A stretch of 64,000 nt of DNA from Flavobacterium difficile (GTDB lineage Bacteria; Bacteroidota; Bacteroidia; Flavobacteriales; Flavobacteriaceae): contig NZ_JAAJBT010000002.1 of the NCBI RefSeq assembly GCF_011392115.1, positions 62,001 to 126,000 of the forward strand. The letters run 5' to 3'. Positions 1-6,681 of this stretch are shown in pieces. Numbering within the stretch: position 1 is the first letter of the stretch; every line of letters begins with the position of its first letter. A program made the position numbers and the translations under genes. A model generated the notes under the pieces. It did no database searches. It saw only the letters and a list, made by a program, of their open reading frames with translations, and was not told the DNA's origin.

Positions 1-52
1 GCTCTTTTTACTTTTCAAAAACTTGGCTCTTTTTACTTTTTACTTGGCTCTT
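1..52 (-). repeat. Short heptamer array, inverted relative to the array at 1235-1479
   Basis: Read on the - strand, 52-1 breaks into 7-bp words beginning AAG: AAGAGCC, AAGTAAA, AAGTAAA, AAGAGCC, AAGTTTT, then a 4-base irregularity and AAGTAAA plus a partial AAGAGCC cut by the window edge. The vocabulary is the same as in the array at 1235-1479 but on the opposite strand, so the first gene is flanked by inverted copies. It ends six bases before the ATG at 59. The left boundary is not visible. Confidence 0.85.
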
Positions 53-58
53 CATAAT

Positions 59-1276
59 ATGAAACTTATTTTCCTTGCTTTAGCTTATCCTAAAATTCCT
101 AGTTCGAGTAATTTATATACCGATTTGATGGAAGCATTTCGCGATCAAGGTCATGACGTTTTTGTGGTGGCACCAGCTGTAAGTGATAATGAAGTTGGCT
201 TGATTCAGGAAGAGGGTATTCAGGTTATTCGTGTAAAAACACTTCCGTTATTAAACGTAAATCCAATTCAAAAAGGAATTGCGAATGTGTTGTTGCCTTT
301 TCAATATAAAAAAGCGATTAAAAAATATTTCAAATCTGAAGCTTTAGATTTGATACTTATGCCAACGCCACCAATAAGTTTAGTTGATGTGGCGAGTTGG
401 TTAAAAAAGAACTATCAATCGAAATTGTATTTGATTTTAAGAGATATTTTTCCACAAAATGCTGTCGATTTAGGTATGATGAAGAAAGGTGGAATGTTAT
501 ACAATTTCTTTCGAAAAAAAGAACATTTATTATACGAAGTGGCTGATGAAATTGGCTGTATGTCGCAAGGAAATATCGAATATGTAATTCACCATAATGC
601 AAATGTTTCCACTGAAAAATTACATTTATTACCGAATTGGCAAAAAGAAATTCCACAATTTTCTGATGATGTAATTGCTTTAAGAACCAAATACAGTTTT
701 GATGATAATTTCGTGATTATTTTTGGTGGAAATATTGGTTTGCCTCAAAAGTTAGAAAATATATTAGCAGTTGCCGAATTGTTTCAACCTGAAGATAAAG
801 TCTTGTTTTTTATCGTAGGTCAAGGAACGGAGAAAGCGAAAATTGAAAAATTAATAAAAGAAAAAAACCTTAAAAACATTGTCATTAAGAATTCTTTACC
901 TCGTGAAGATTATCAAAATATTATTTCAGTAGCCAATTGTGGTTTGATTGCTTTACATGAAAATTTTACCATTCCGAATATTCCATCCAAATCGTTGAGT
1001 TATTTCAATGCTAAAATTCCCGTTTTAGCAGCCATTGATGAAAATACAGATTACGGAACCATTATTCAAGATGAAGTAAAAGCTGGAGTTTGGGCACCTT
1101 CCAACCAACCCAATCTAATCAAAGAAAAAATTGATTTATTGCGTTCAAATCCGCAACTTTGTAAACAAATGGGAGAAAATGGGTATCAGTATTTTATCAA
1201 TAATGTGACACCTAAACATAGTTATGAGATTATAAAGAGGCAAGTGGGAAGTGGAAAGAGCCAAGTAAAAAGTTAA
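59..1276 (+). CDS. Glycosyltransferase family 4 (WbuB-like)
   Basis: Predicted cytoplasmic GT-B glycosyltransferase that adds a sugar to a lipid-linked glycan. The N-terminal Rossmann half starts MKLIFLALAYPKIPSSS. The C-terminal donor half carries GGNIGLPQKLENIL and a PNIPSKSLSYF segment, typical of GT4 enzymes of O-antigen and capsule loci. About 405 residues, normal for the family. I chose ATG at 59 because the upstream in-frame ATG at 23 would translate the repeat array. The last 13 or so residues (RQVGSGKSQVKS) and the stop codon are encoded by heptamer repeats, so the natural C-terminus has probably been replaced or extended. It sits directly before the bacillosamine cassette, so it may act on a diNAcBac-primed glycan; that link and the sugar specificity are inference. 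Confidence 0.85.
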   Translation: MKLIFLALAYPKIPSSSNLYTDLMEAFRDQGHDVFVVAPAVSDNEVGLIQEEGIQVIRVKTLPLLNVNPIQKGIANVLLPFQYKKAIKKYFKSEALDLILMPTPPISLVDVASWLKKNYQSKLYLILRDIFPQNAVDLGMMKKGGMLYNFFRKKEHLLYEVADEIGCMSQGNIEYVIHHNANVSTEKLHLLPNWQKEIPQFSDDVIALRTKYSFDDNFVIIFGGNIGLPQKLENILAVAELFQPEDKVLFFIVGQGTEKAKIEKLIKEKNLKNIVIKNSLPREDYQNIISVANCGLIALHENFTIPNIPSKSLSYFNAKIPVLAAIDENTDYGTIIQDEVKAGVWAPSNQPNLIKEKIDLLRSNPQLCKQMGENGYQYFINNVTPKHSYEIIKRQVGSGKSQVKS

Positions 1277-1479
1277 AAGAGCCAAGTAAAAAGTTAAAAG
1301 AGCCAAGTAAAAAGTTAAAAGAGCCAAGTAAAAAGGATCAAGAGCCAAGTGGAAAGAGCCAAGTAGAAAGGATCAAGAGCCAGGTTAAAAGAGCCAAGTA
1401 AAAAGTAAAAAGAGCCAAGTAAAAAGGAGCAAGAGCCAAGTTAAAAGAGCCAAGTAAAAAGTAAAAAGAGTTAAGCAAT
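1235..1479 (+). repeat. 35-unit heptamer tandem array (AAGAGCC / AAGTAAA / AAGTTAA)
   Basis: The 245 bases divide into exactly 35 heptamers with no indel. Nearly all begin AAG; the commonest are AAGAGCC, AAGTAAA and AAGTTAA, often in that order as a 21-bp super-unit, with variants AAGTGGA, AAGGATC, AAGGAGC and AGGTTAA. The first 42 bases lie inside the end of the preceding CDS and supply its stop codon. The last heptamer (AAGCAAT) ends at the base before the ATG of the next gene, so the array fills the whole 203-base intergenic gap. An antisense open frame across it is a by-product of the repeats. Confidence 0.95.
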
Positions 1480-2085
1480 ATGTATTCAAAAATAGTAAAA
1501 CCAATTTTAGATTTTCTACTTGCTGTGATGGGATTTATTATCCTTTTGCCAGTATTTCTATTGGTGACTGTTTTGTTGTTTTTTGCGAATCAGGGAAAAC
1601 CGTTTTTTATTCAACGTCGTCCTGGAAAAAACTGTGAAGTATTTTCAATTATCAAATTCAAAACCATGAATGATAGAAAAGATGCTTCAGGAAAATTATT
1701 ACACGATTCGGAGCGCTTAACGGCTGTTGGTAAGTTTGTTAGAAAAACCTCTTTAGATGAAATTCCACAATTGTTGAATGTCATAAAAGGGGATATGAGT
1801 ATTATTGGTCCTAGACCCTTATTAACTGATTATGTACATTTGTATAACGAATACCAAAATCAACGACATACAGTTAAACCAGGCATTACTGGTTGGGCTC
1901 AAGTGAATGGGAGAAATGCGATTTCTTGGGAAAAAAAATTCGAATTAGATGTTTTTTATGTACATCATATTTCATTGGTTTTAGATGTGAAAATTTTACT
2001 CATGACCCTGAAAAAAGTAATAATTAGAGAAGGGATTTCGGCAGAAAATGCGGCTACAATAGAACCTTTTCAAGGACAATATTAA
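1480..2085 (+). CDS. pglC: Initiating phosphoglycosyl transferase, PglC type
   Basis: Small monotopic phosphoglycosyl transferase (bacterial sugar transferase family) that moves a sugar-1-phosphate, here probably diNAcBac-1-P, from its UDP donor to undecaprenyl phosphate at the inner membrane. The 201 residues match PglC length. A single N-terminal re-entrant hydrophobic segment (residues 8-35) is followed by QRRPGKN, IKFKTMND, the catalytic Asp-Glu dyad in KTSLDEIPQLLNV, SIIGPRPL and PGITGWAQVNGRN. pglD, pglE and pglF follow immediately, which supports the bacillosamine role. The ATG directly abuts a heptamer repeat array, so its ribosome binding site must lie within repeat sequence. A second, larger initiating transferase lies at 45514-46896. 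Confidence 0.9.
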   Translation: MYSKIVKPILDFLLAVMGFIILLPVFLLVTVLLFFANQGKPFFIQRRPGKNCEVFSIIKFKTMNDRKDASGKLLHDSERLTAVGKFVRKTSLDEIPQLLNVIKGDMSIIGPRPLLTDYVHLYNEYQNQRHTVKPGITGWAQVNGRNAISWEKKFELDVFYVHHISLVLDVKILLMTLKKVIIREGISAENAATIEPFQGQY

Positions 2086-2094
2086 CCCCCAAAT

Positions 2095-2739
2095 ATGAAA
2101 AAAATTGCAATAATTGGCGCTGGTGGTTTTGGTAGAGAAGTAAAAATGCTTATCGACCAAATCAATGCGGTTGAAAAAAAGTACGAATGCATCGGATATT
2201 TTGATGATGGAAAAGAAAAAGGTACATTAATTAATGGATTACCTGTATTAGGAAAAGTTTCCGACTTAAATGCTGTGACAGAAGTTTTATCTGTGGCGCT
2301 TGCTTTGGGAAATCCTGAGTATAAAAAAAAGGTGGTGACATTAATTGACAATGTAAATGTAATTTTTGAAACTTTAATTCATCCAACTGTATTAATAGGA
2401 ATAGATGAAGTTACAATTGGTAAAGGCACAATAATTTGCGCAGGAAATATCTTAACGTGTAATATTGCAATACAGGATTATGTAACGTTAAATTTAGCTT
2501 GTACTATTGGTCATGATACCGTTTTAGAGAATTTTGTATCGTTAATGCCAGCGGTAAATGTTTCAGGTGAAGTGGTGTTGGAAGAAGCCGTTTATGTAGG
2601 CACAGGCGCCAAAATTATTAATCAATTAACAATTGGGAAAAATACTACAATTGGAGCAGGAGCAGTGGTTTCTAAATCGCTTCCTGAAAATTGTACAGCA
2701 GTTGGAATTCCAGCCAAACCTATCAAATTTCATTCGTAA
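2095..2739 (+). CDS. pglD: Sugar N/O-acetyltransferase, PglD/NeuD family
   Basis: Acetyl-CoA-dependent acyltransferase with an N-terminal UDP-sugar binding Rossmann fold (IAIIGAGGFGREVKM) and a C-terminal left-handed beta-helix of hexapeptide repeats (from about residue 95, for example GKGTIICAGN and GKNTTIGAGAVV). The NLACTIGHDT stretch contains the histidine expected to act as catalytic base. PglD acetylates the 4-amino group of UDP-4-amino-4,6-dideoxy-GlcNAc, the last step to UDP-diNAcBac. Its position between pglC and pglE supports this. NeuD-type sialic acid acetylation is the main alternative, and a nonulosonate module does occur near 25-27 kb. The stop overlaps the start of the next gene by one base (TAATG). 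Confidence 0.85.
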   Translation: MKKIAIIGAGGFGREVKMLIDQINAVEKKYECIGYFDDGKEKGTLINGLPVLGKVSDLNAVTEVLSVALALGNPEYKKKVVTLIDNVNVIFETLIHPTVLIGIDEVTIGKGTIICAGNILTCNIAIQDYVTLNLACTIGHDTVLENFVSLMPAVNVSGEVVLEEAVYVGTGAKIINQLTIGKNTTIGAGAVVSKSLPENCTAVGIPAKPIKFHS

Positions 2740-3869
2740 TGACACAAGAAAAAATATGGTTGTCTTCCCCTCATATGGGTGGAACCGAACAAAAATATGT
2801 ACAAGAAGCTTTTGCTACTAATTGGGTAGCACCTTTAGGACCAAATGTTAATAATTTTGAAACGGATATTGAACGTTATTTAAATCAGGATGTTTATGTG
2901 GGCGCTCTTAGTTCTGGAACTGCGGCTTTACATCTAGGATTAATTATGTTAGATGTAAAACCTGGTGATGAGGTAATTTGTCAATCCATGACTTTTTCAG
3001 CTTCCGCCAATCCTATTGCTTATTTAGGCGCTACTCCAGTTTTTATTGATAGTGAATATGATACTTGGAATATGTGTCCGGTTGCTTTGGAGGAAGCCAT
3101 TAAAGACAGAATGGCTAAAGGTAAAAAACCAAAAGCAATTGTTCCTGTACATTTATATGGGATGCCAGCAAAAATGGATGAAATTAGCGCAGTGGCTAAA
3201 CAATATGAAATTCCAATTTTAGAAGACAGTGCAGAAGCTTTAGGAAGCGCATATAAGGGTCAGAAATGTGGTACTTTTGGAGCAATCGCAGCTTTGTCTT
3301 TTAATGGAAATAAAATCATTACCACTTCTGGTGGAGGTGCTATGGTAACGCATACTAAAGCATTAAAGGATAAAGCCGTTTTTTTATCTACTCAAGCTCG
3401 TGATAATGCGCCACATTACCAACATTCTGAAATTGGTTATAATTATAGAATGAGTAACATTTGTGCAGGAATTGGTCGTGGACAAATGGAAGTTTTAGAT
3501 GCGCATGTCGCTCTAAGAAGAGCCAATCATCAGTTTTATAAAGAATTATTTGCTGAGATTTCTGACGTTACAGTATTGACAGAACCTTCCTCTGACTTTT
3601 ATTCGAATCATTGGTTATCGGCTATTTTGTTAACTTCTTTTGAACAAAGAGAAGCGTTACGATTGGCTTTTGAAGTTGAAAATATAGAAACAAGACCTTT
3701 GTGGAAACCGATGCATTTGCAACCTGTTTTTGAAAATTCCCCTTTTTATGGGGCAACTGTTTCTGAAAGTTTATTTGAAAAAGGTTTGTGTTTGCCATCT
3801 GGATCTAATTTAAAAGCTGCAGAACGTTTAAGGATAGAAAAAGTTATCAAAGATTTCTTTACCTTATAA
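2739..3869 (+). CDS. pglE: UDP-4-keto-sugar aminotransferase, PglE type (DegT/DnrJ/EryC1/StrS)
   Basis: PLP-dependent fold-type I sugar aminotransferase expected to aminate C4 of UDP-4-keto-6-deoxy-GlcNAc made by PglF. From ATG 2739 it is 376 residues. SSGTAALHLGL (about 58-68) binds the PLP phosphate, EDSAEALGS (162-170) supplies the cofactor Asp, and SFNGNKIITTSGGG holds the Schiff-base lysine at about residue 192. The lysine is intact, unlike in the paralog at 37736. An in-frame ATG at 2691 lies inside pglD and would add 16 unrelated residues; ATG 2739 overlaps the pglD stop by one base and is preferred. Confidence 0.88.
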   Translation: MTQEKIWLSSPHMGGTEQKYVQEAFATNWVAPLGPNVNNFETDIERYLNQDVYVGALSSGTAALHLGLIMLDVKPGDEVICQSMTFSASANPIAYLGATPVFIDSEYDTWNMCPVALEEAIKDRMAKGKKPKAIVPVHLYGMPAKMDEISAVAKQYEIPILEDSAEALGSAYKGQKCGTFGAIAALSFNGNKIITTSGGGAMVTHTKALKDKAVFLSTQARDNAPHYQHSEIGYNYRMSNICAGIGRGQMEVLDAHVALRRANHQFYKELFAEISDVTVLTEPSSDFYSNHWLSAILLTSFEQREALRLAFEVENIETRPLWKPMHLQPVFENSPFYGATVSESLFEKGLCLPSGSNLKAAERLRIEKVIKDFFTL

Positions 3870-3919
3870 ATCAGGTTTCATAAGCAAATTTTGTTACATT
3901 TGTAAGCCAAATTTTAAAA

Positions 3920-5863
3920 GTGAAAAGTAATAAATTATCAAATAAATCGACCTTTTCAGACTTATTCTCAAAAGATAAAATCTTACATTTTGGTTATTTG
4001 CCAAGATGGATCATTTTTTCTATAGATATATGTATCGTCATTTTTGCTAATATTGTTACTTATTTTTTAATTTCTCAGTTAACGTTCAAATATTATAATA
4101 CTCTTGATTTAACAGGAAGAACAATAATTATTTTAGCGACTCAATCTTTTTTCTTTTTTGTTTTCAAAACCTATGCTGGAATAATTAGACATTCTACATT
4201 GAATGATGGTTATAATTTATTCAAAGCTACCTTTAGTTCTTTTATCGCTTTGTCGTTTTTAAACTATGCGCATTTTTACAAAGCAGGAGCAAAAATTTTT
4301 TTAATGCCAGCTTTACTTCTTACGTTCCTATTTTCTTTTATTTTTCTTTTATTTTTTAGAATAGTTGTTAAAATAGTGTATCAAGTTTATTTAGATGCAG
4401 GCAGTCAAAAAGATTTAGAGCATGTAGCTATTTACGGTACCGATTCGAATGCAATTTCATTAGCAAATGCCATCCAAGCAGAATACCCGAAAAGATACAA
4501 ATTGGTTGGTTTTATTGATAGTTCTAATAAAAATGTTACCAAACAAATTTTAGGATTGCCTATTTACCACTACAACCAAAATGTGGCATCCATTTTAAAA
4601 GACTTAAATGCAAAAGTTCTGATTGTTTCTAATCATGTGTTAACAAAAAATGAACAATTAGCTTTAGTGGATGAATGTTTAGAGGATAATGTTAAGTTAT
4701 TAACCATTCCTGTAATATCTGATTGGAATTTACAAAAAAATATTTCAAAGAAAATCAAAACTTTTGAAATTCAAGATTTATTAAATCGAGATGAAATTGT
4801 TTTAAATACTGAAAATATTTCAAATAAAGTATCTCATAAAACCGTTTTAATAACGGGTGCTGCCGGTTCAATAGGTAGTGAAATTGTAAGGCAAATTATC
4901 TGTTTTTCTCCGGCAAGAATACTTTTATTGGATCAAGCTGAAACACCTTTGCATCAGTTGGCCTTAGAATTAAGTCATGTGTTTGTAGAAATAATTCCAG
5001 TAATTGCAGATGTTAGAAATAAGGAACAATTAGAGAATTTATTTGAACAATACAAACCTGAATTTGTATTTCATGCAGCTGCTTACAAACATGTTCCTTT
5101 GATGGAAAAAAATCCAAGTCAAGCAGTTTTTACGAATATACTAGGGTCAAAAAATTTAGCAGATTTAGCCGTGAAATATAAGGTAGAACGATTCGTTTTA
5201 ATCTCAACTGATAAAGCTGTAAACCCGAGTAATATCATGGGAGCAAGTAAACGCATTGCAGAAAAATACGTACAATCGCTCTCCATTTATTTAGATCAAA
5301 TGGGTGAATCTTCTACTAAGTTTATTACCACACGTTTTGGAAATGTATTGGGATCAAATGGTTCTGTTGTTCCACTATTTACGAAACAAATTAATTCAGG
5401 TGGGCCAATTACTATTACTCATCCAGATATTATCAGGTATTTTATGACTATTCCAGAAGCTTGTCAATTGGTTTTGGAAGCTGGAGCTATGGGTAATGGA
5501 AGTGAGATTTTTATTTTTGATATGGGTGAACCGGTAAGAATTATTGATTTAGCTTATAAAATGATCAAATTAGCTGGATTTATACCTGAAGAAGAAATTA
5601 AAATCGAAGTTGTAGGTTTGCGTCCTGGAGAAAAATTATTTGAAGAATTATTAACTGATGCTTCTACAACTTTGCCAACATATCATCATAAAATTATGAT
5701 TGCTAAAGATGATACAGATCATTATATTTCTTTGAATGAAGAGGTTTTAGCGTTAATTGATTTGGCTAATGCGAATAAGTTAGATTCGTTAGTGATTAAA
5801 ATGAAACACATTGTTCCTGAATTCATAAGTTTAAATTCAAAATTTGAAAAGTTCGATAATTGA
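3920..5863 (+). CDS. pglF: Membrane-bound UDP-GlcNAc 4,6-dehydratase, PglF/CapD/WbpM family
   Basis: Inner-membrane nucleotide-sugar 4,6-dehydratase that starts the bacillosamine pathway. The N-terminus has four hydrophobic segments (about residues 25-155), then a CoA-binding-like Rossmann domain (around 165-280), then the SDR catalytic domain with the NAD-binding GAAGSIGSEI motif near residue 312 and STDKAVNPSNIMGASKR around 430. The 647 residues are normal for WbpM-like proteins. The start is GTG at 3920; no better in-frame ATG lies upstream. It follows pglE after 50 bases and completes the pglC-D-E-F set. The exact product (diNAcBac or another 4-amino sugar) cannot be fixed by sequence alone. 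Confidence 0.9.
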   Translation: MKSNKLSNKSTFSDLFSKDKILHFGYLPRWIIFSIDICIVIFANIVTYFLISQLTFKYYNTLDLTGRTIIILATQSFFFFVFKTYAGIIRHSTLNDGYNLFKATFSSFIALSFLNYAHFYKAGAKIFLMPALLLTFLFSFIFLLFFRIVVKIVYQVYLDAGSQKDLEHVAIYGTDSNAISLANAIQAEYPKRYKLVGFIDSSNKNVTKQILGLPIYHYNQNVASILKDLNAKVLIVSNHVLTKNEQLALVDECLEDNVKLLTIPVISDWNLQKNISKKIKTFEIQDLLNRDEIVLNTENISNKVSHKTVLITGAAGSIGSEIVRQIICFSPARILLLDQAETPLHQLALELSHVFVEIIPVIADVRNKEQLENLFEQYKPEFVFHAAAYKHVPLMEKNPSQAVFTNILGSKNLADLAVKYKVERFVLISTDKAVNPSNIMGASKRIAEKYVQSLSIYLDQMGESSTKFITTRFGNVLGSNGSVVPLFTKQINSGGPITITHPDIIRYFMTIPEACQLVLEAGAMGNGSEIFIFDMGEPVRIIDLAYKMIKLAGFIPEEEIKIEVVGLRPGEKLFEELLTDASTTLPTYHHKIMIAKDDTDHYISLNEEVLALIDLANANKLDSLVIKMKHIVPEFISLNSKFEKFDN

Positions 5864-5893
5864 TTGAAATAGAGCATTTATCAGTAAAAAAAT

Positions 5894-5901
5894 TATCTTT
5901 G
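5894..5901 (+). promoter_or_regulatory. Flavobacterial -7 element before wza
   Basis: TATCTTTG matches the Bacteroidota TAnnTTTG -7 consensus and lies 15 bases before the wza start codon. No well-spaced TTG -33 element is obvious, so confidence is moderate. It would let export genes be transcribed apart from the pgl cassette. Confidence 0.5.
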
Positions 5902-5916
5902 TAAAAAATAGGTCTA

Positions 5917-6678
5917 ATGAACAAGCATATATTTCGTTTTTTTTTAATTTTAGTAACCATGGCATCTTGTACTTCACCTTCAAAAATGGTGTATTTAAGT
6001 AGTACAGGAAAGTTAGATGCTAACGTGAAATTTGAAACCACTTTACAACCAGACGATCAATTGCTAATTATTGTTTCTTCTGAAAATGCTGAAGCCGCTT
6101 CGCCTTATAATTTGAAAACAGTTGCTTTTCAAGGTAACTCAGAAAATATTTTAGCTCAAGAGAGAAATCAAGCGTATGTTGTTGATCAAGATGGAAATAT
6201 TGAATTTCCAATGTTAGGCACCATTAAAGTTGGTGGTTTAACACGAATTGAAGCTACAAATAAAATTAAAGATTTATTAAAAAATGGTCATTTATCTGAT
6301 CCAATTGTTAATGTGAGATTGCTGAATTTTAAAGTATCAGTTTTAGGAGAAGTAGCCAATCCAGGGGTTTTTCCTATTTCAGGAGAAAGGGTAACACTTG
6401 TTGAAGCCCTTGCTTTAGCAGGCGATTTAACCATTTACGGAAAAAGAAATAGTATCTTATTAATTAGGGAGAAAAATGGGGTAAAAACCTATGAAAAAAT
6501 AGACATTACCAAAACAGATTTCATAAACTCGCCCAACTATTACCTAACTCAAAATGACGTAGTTTATGTAGAACCCAATAAAACACGTGTCAATTCATCT
6601 GTAATTGGACCTAATTTAACTGTTGGAATTTCAGCACTTTCCTTAGTGGTTACTATCTTAGCTTTAACTATAAAATAA
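5917..6678 (+). CDS. wza: Polysaccharide export outer-membrane lipoprotein, Wza family
   Basis: Outer-membrane channel component for capsule or exopolysaccharide export. The lipoprotein signal peptide ends in the lipobox TMASC with the lipidated Cys at residue 18. A Poly_export domain (about 45-135, with YVVDQDGNIEFPMLG) is followed by an SLBB domain (about 136-220, KVSVLGEVANPGVFPI). A hydrophobic C-terminal helix (VGISALSLVVTILAL) ends the protein; in Wza this helix crosses the outer membrane. At 253 residues it is shorter than E. coli Wza (about 380) but usual for Bacteroidota. Wzc follows after 3 bases, so the two are co-translated partners. Confidence 0.92.
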   Translation: MNKHIFRFFLILVTMASCTSPSKMVYLSSTGKLDANVKFETTLQPDDQLLIIVSSENAEAASPYNLKTVAFQGNSENILAQERNQAYVVDQDGNIEFPMLGTIKVGGLTRIEATNKIKDLLKNGHLSDPIVNVRLLNFKVSVLGEVANPGVFPISGERVTLVEALALAGDLTIYGKRNSILLIREKNGVKTYEKIDITKTDFINSPNYYLTQNDVVYVEPNKTRVNSSVIGPNLTVGISALSLVVTILALTIK

Positions 6679-6681
6679 ACT

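Noticed and set aside
1145-1348. 67-codon antisense frame across the first heptamer array
   Set aside because: Translation of the 21-bp super-unit gives repeated TFYLALL; it is a by-product of the repeat and overlaps the GT4 gene.
3889-3910. Promoter -7 element before pglF
   Set aside because: The best candidate reads TACATTG, one T short of TAnnTTTG, and has no -33 partner.
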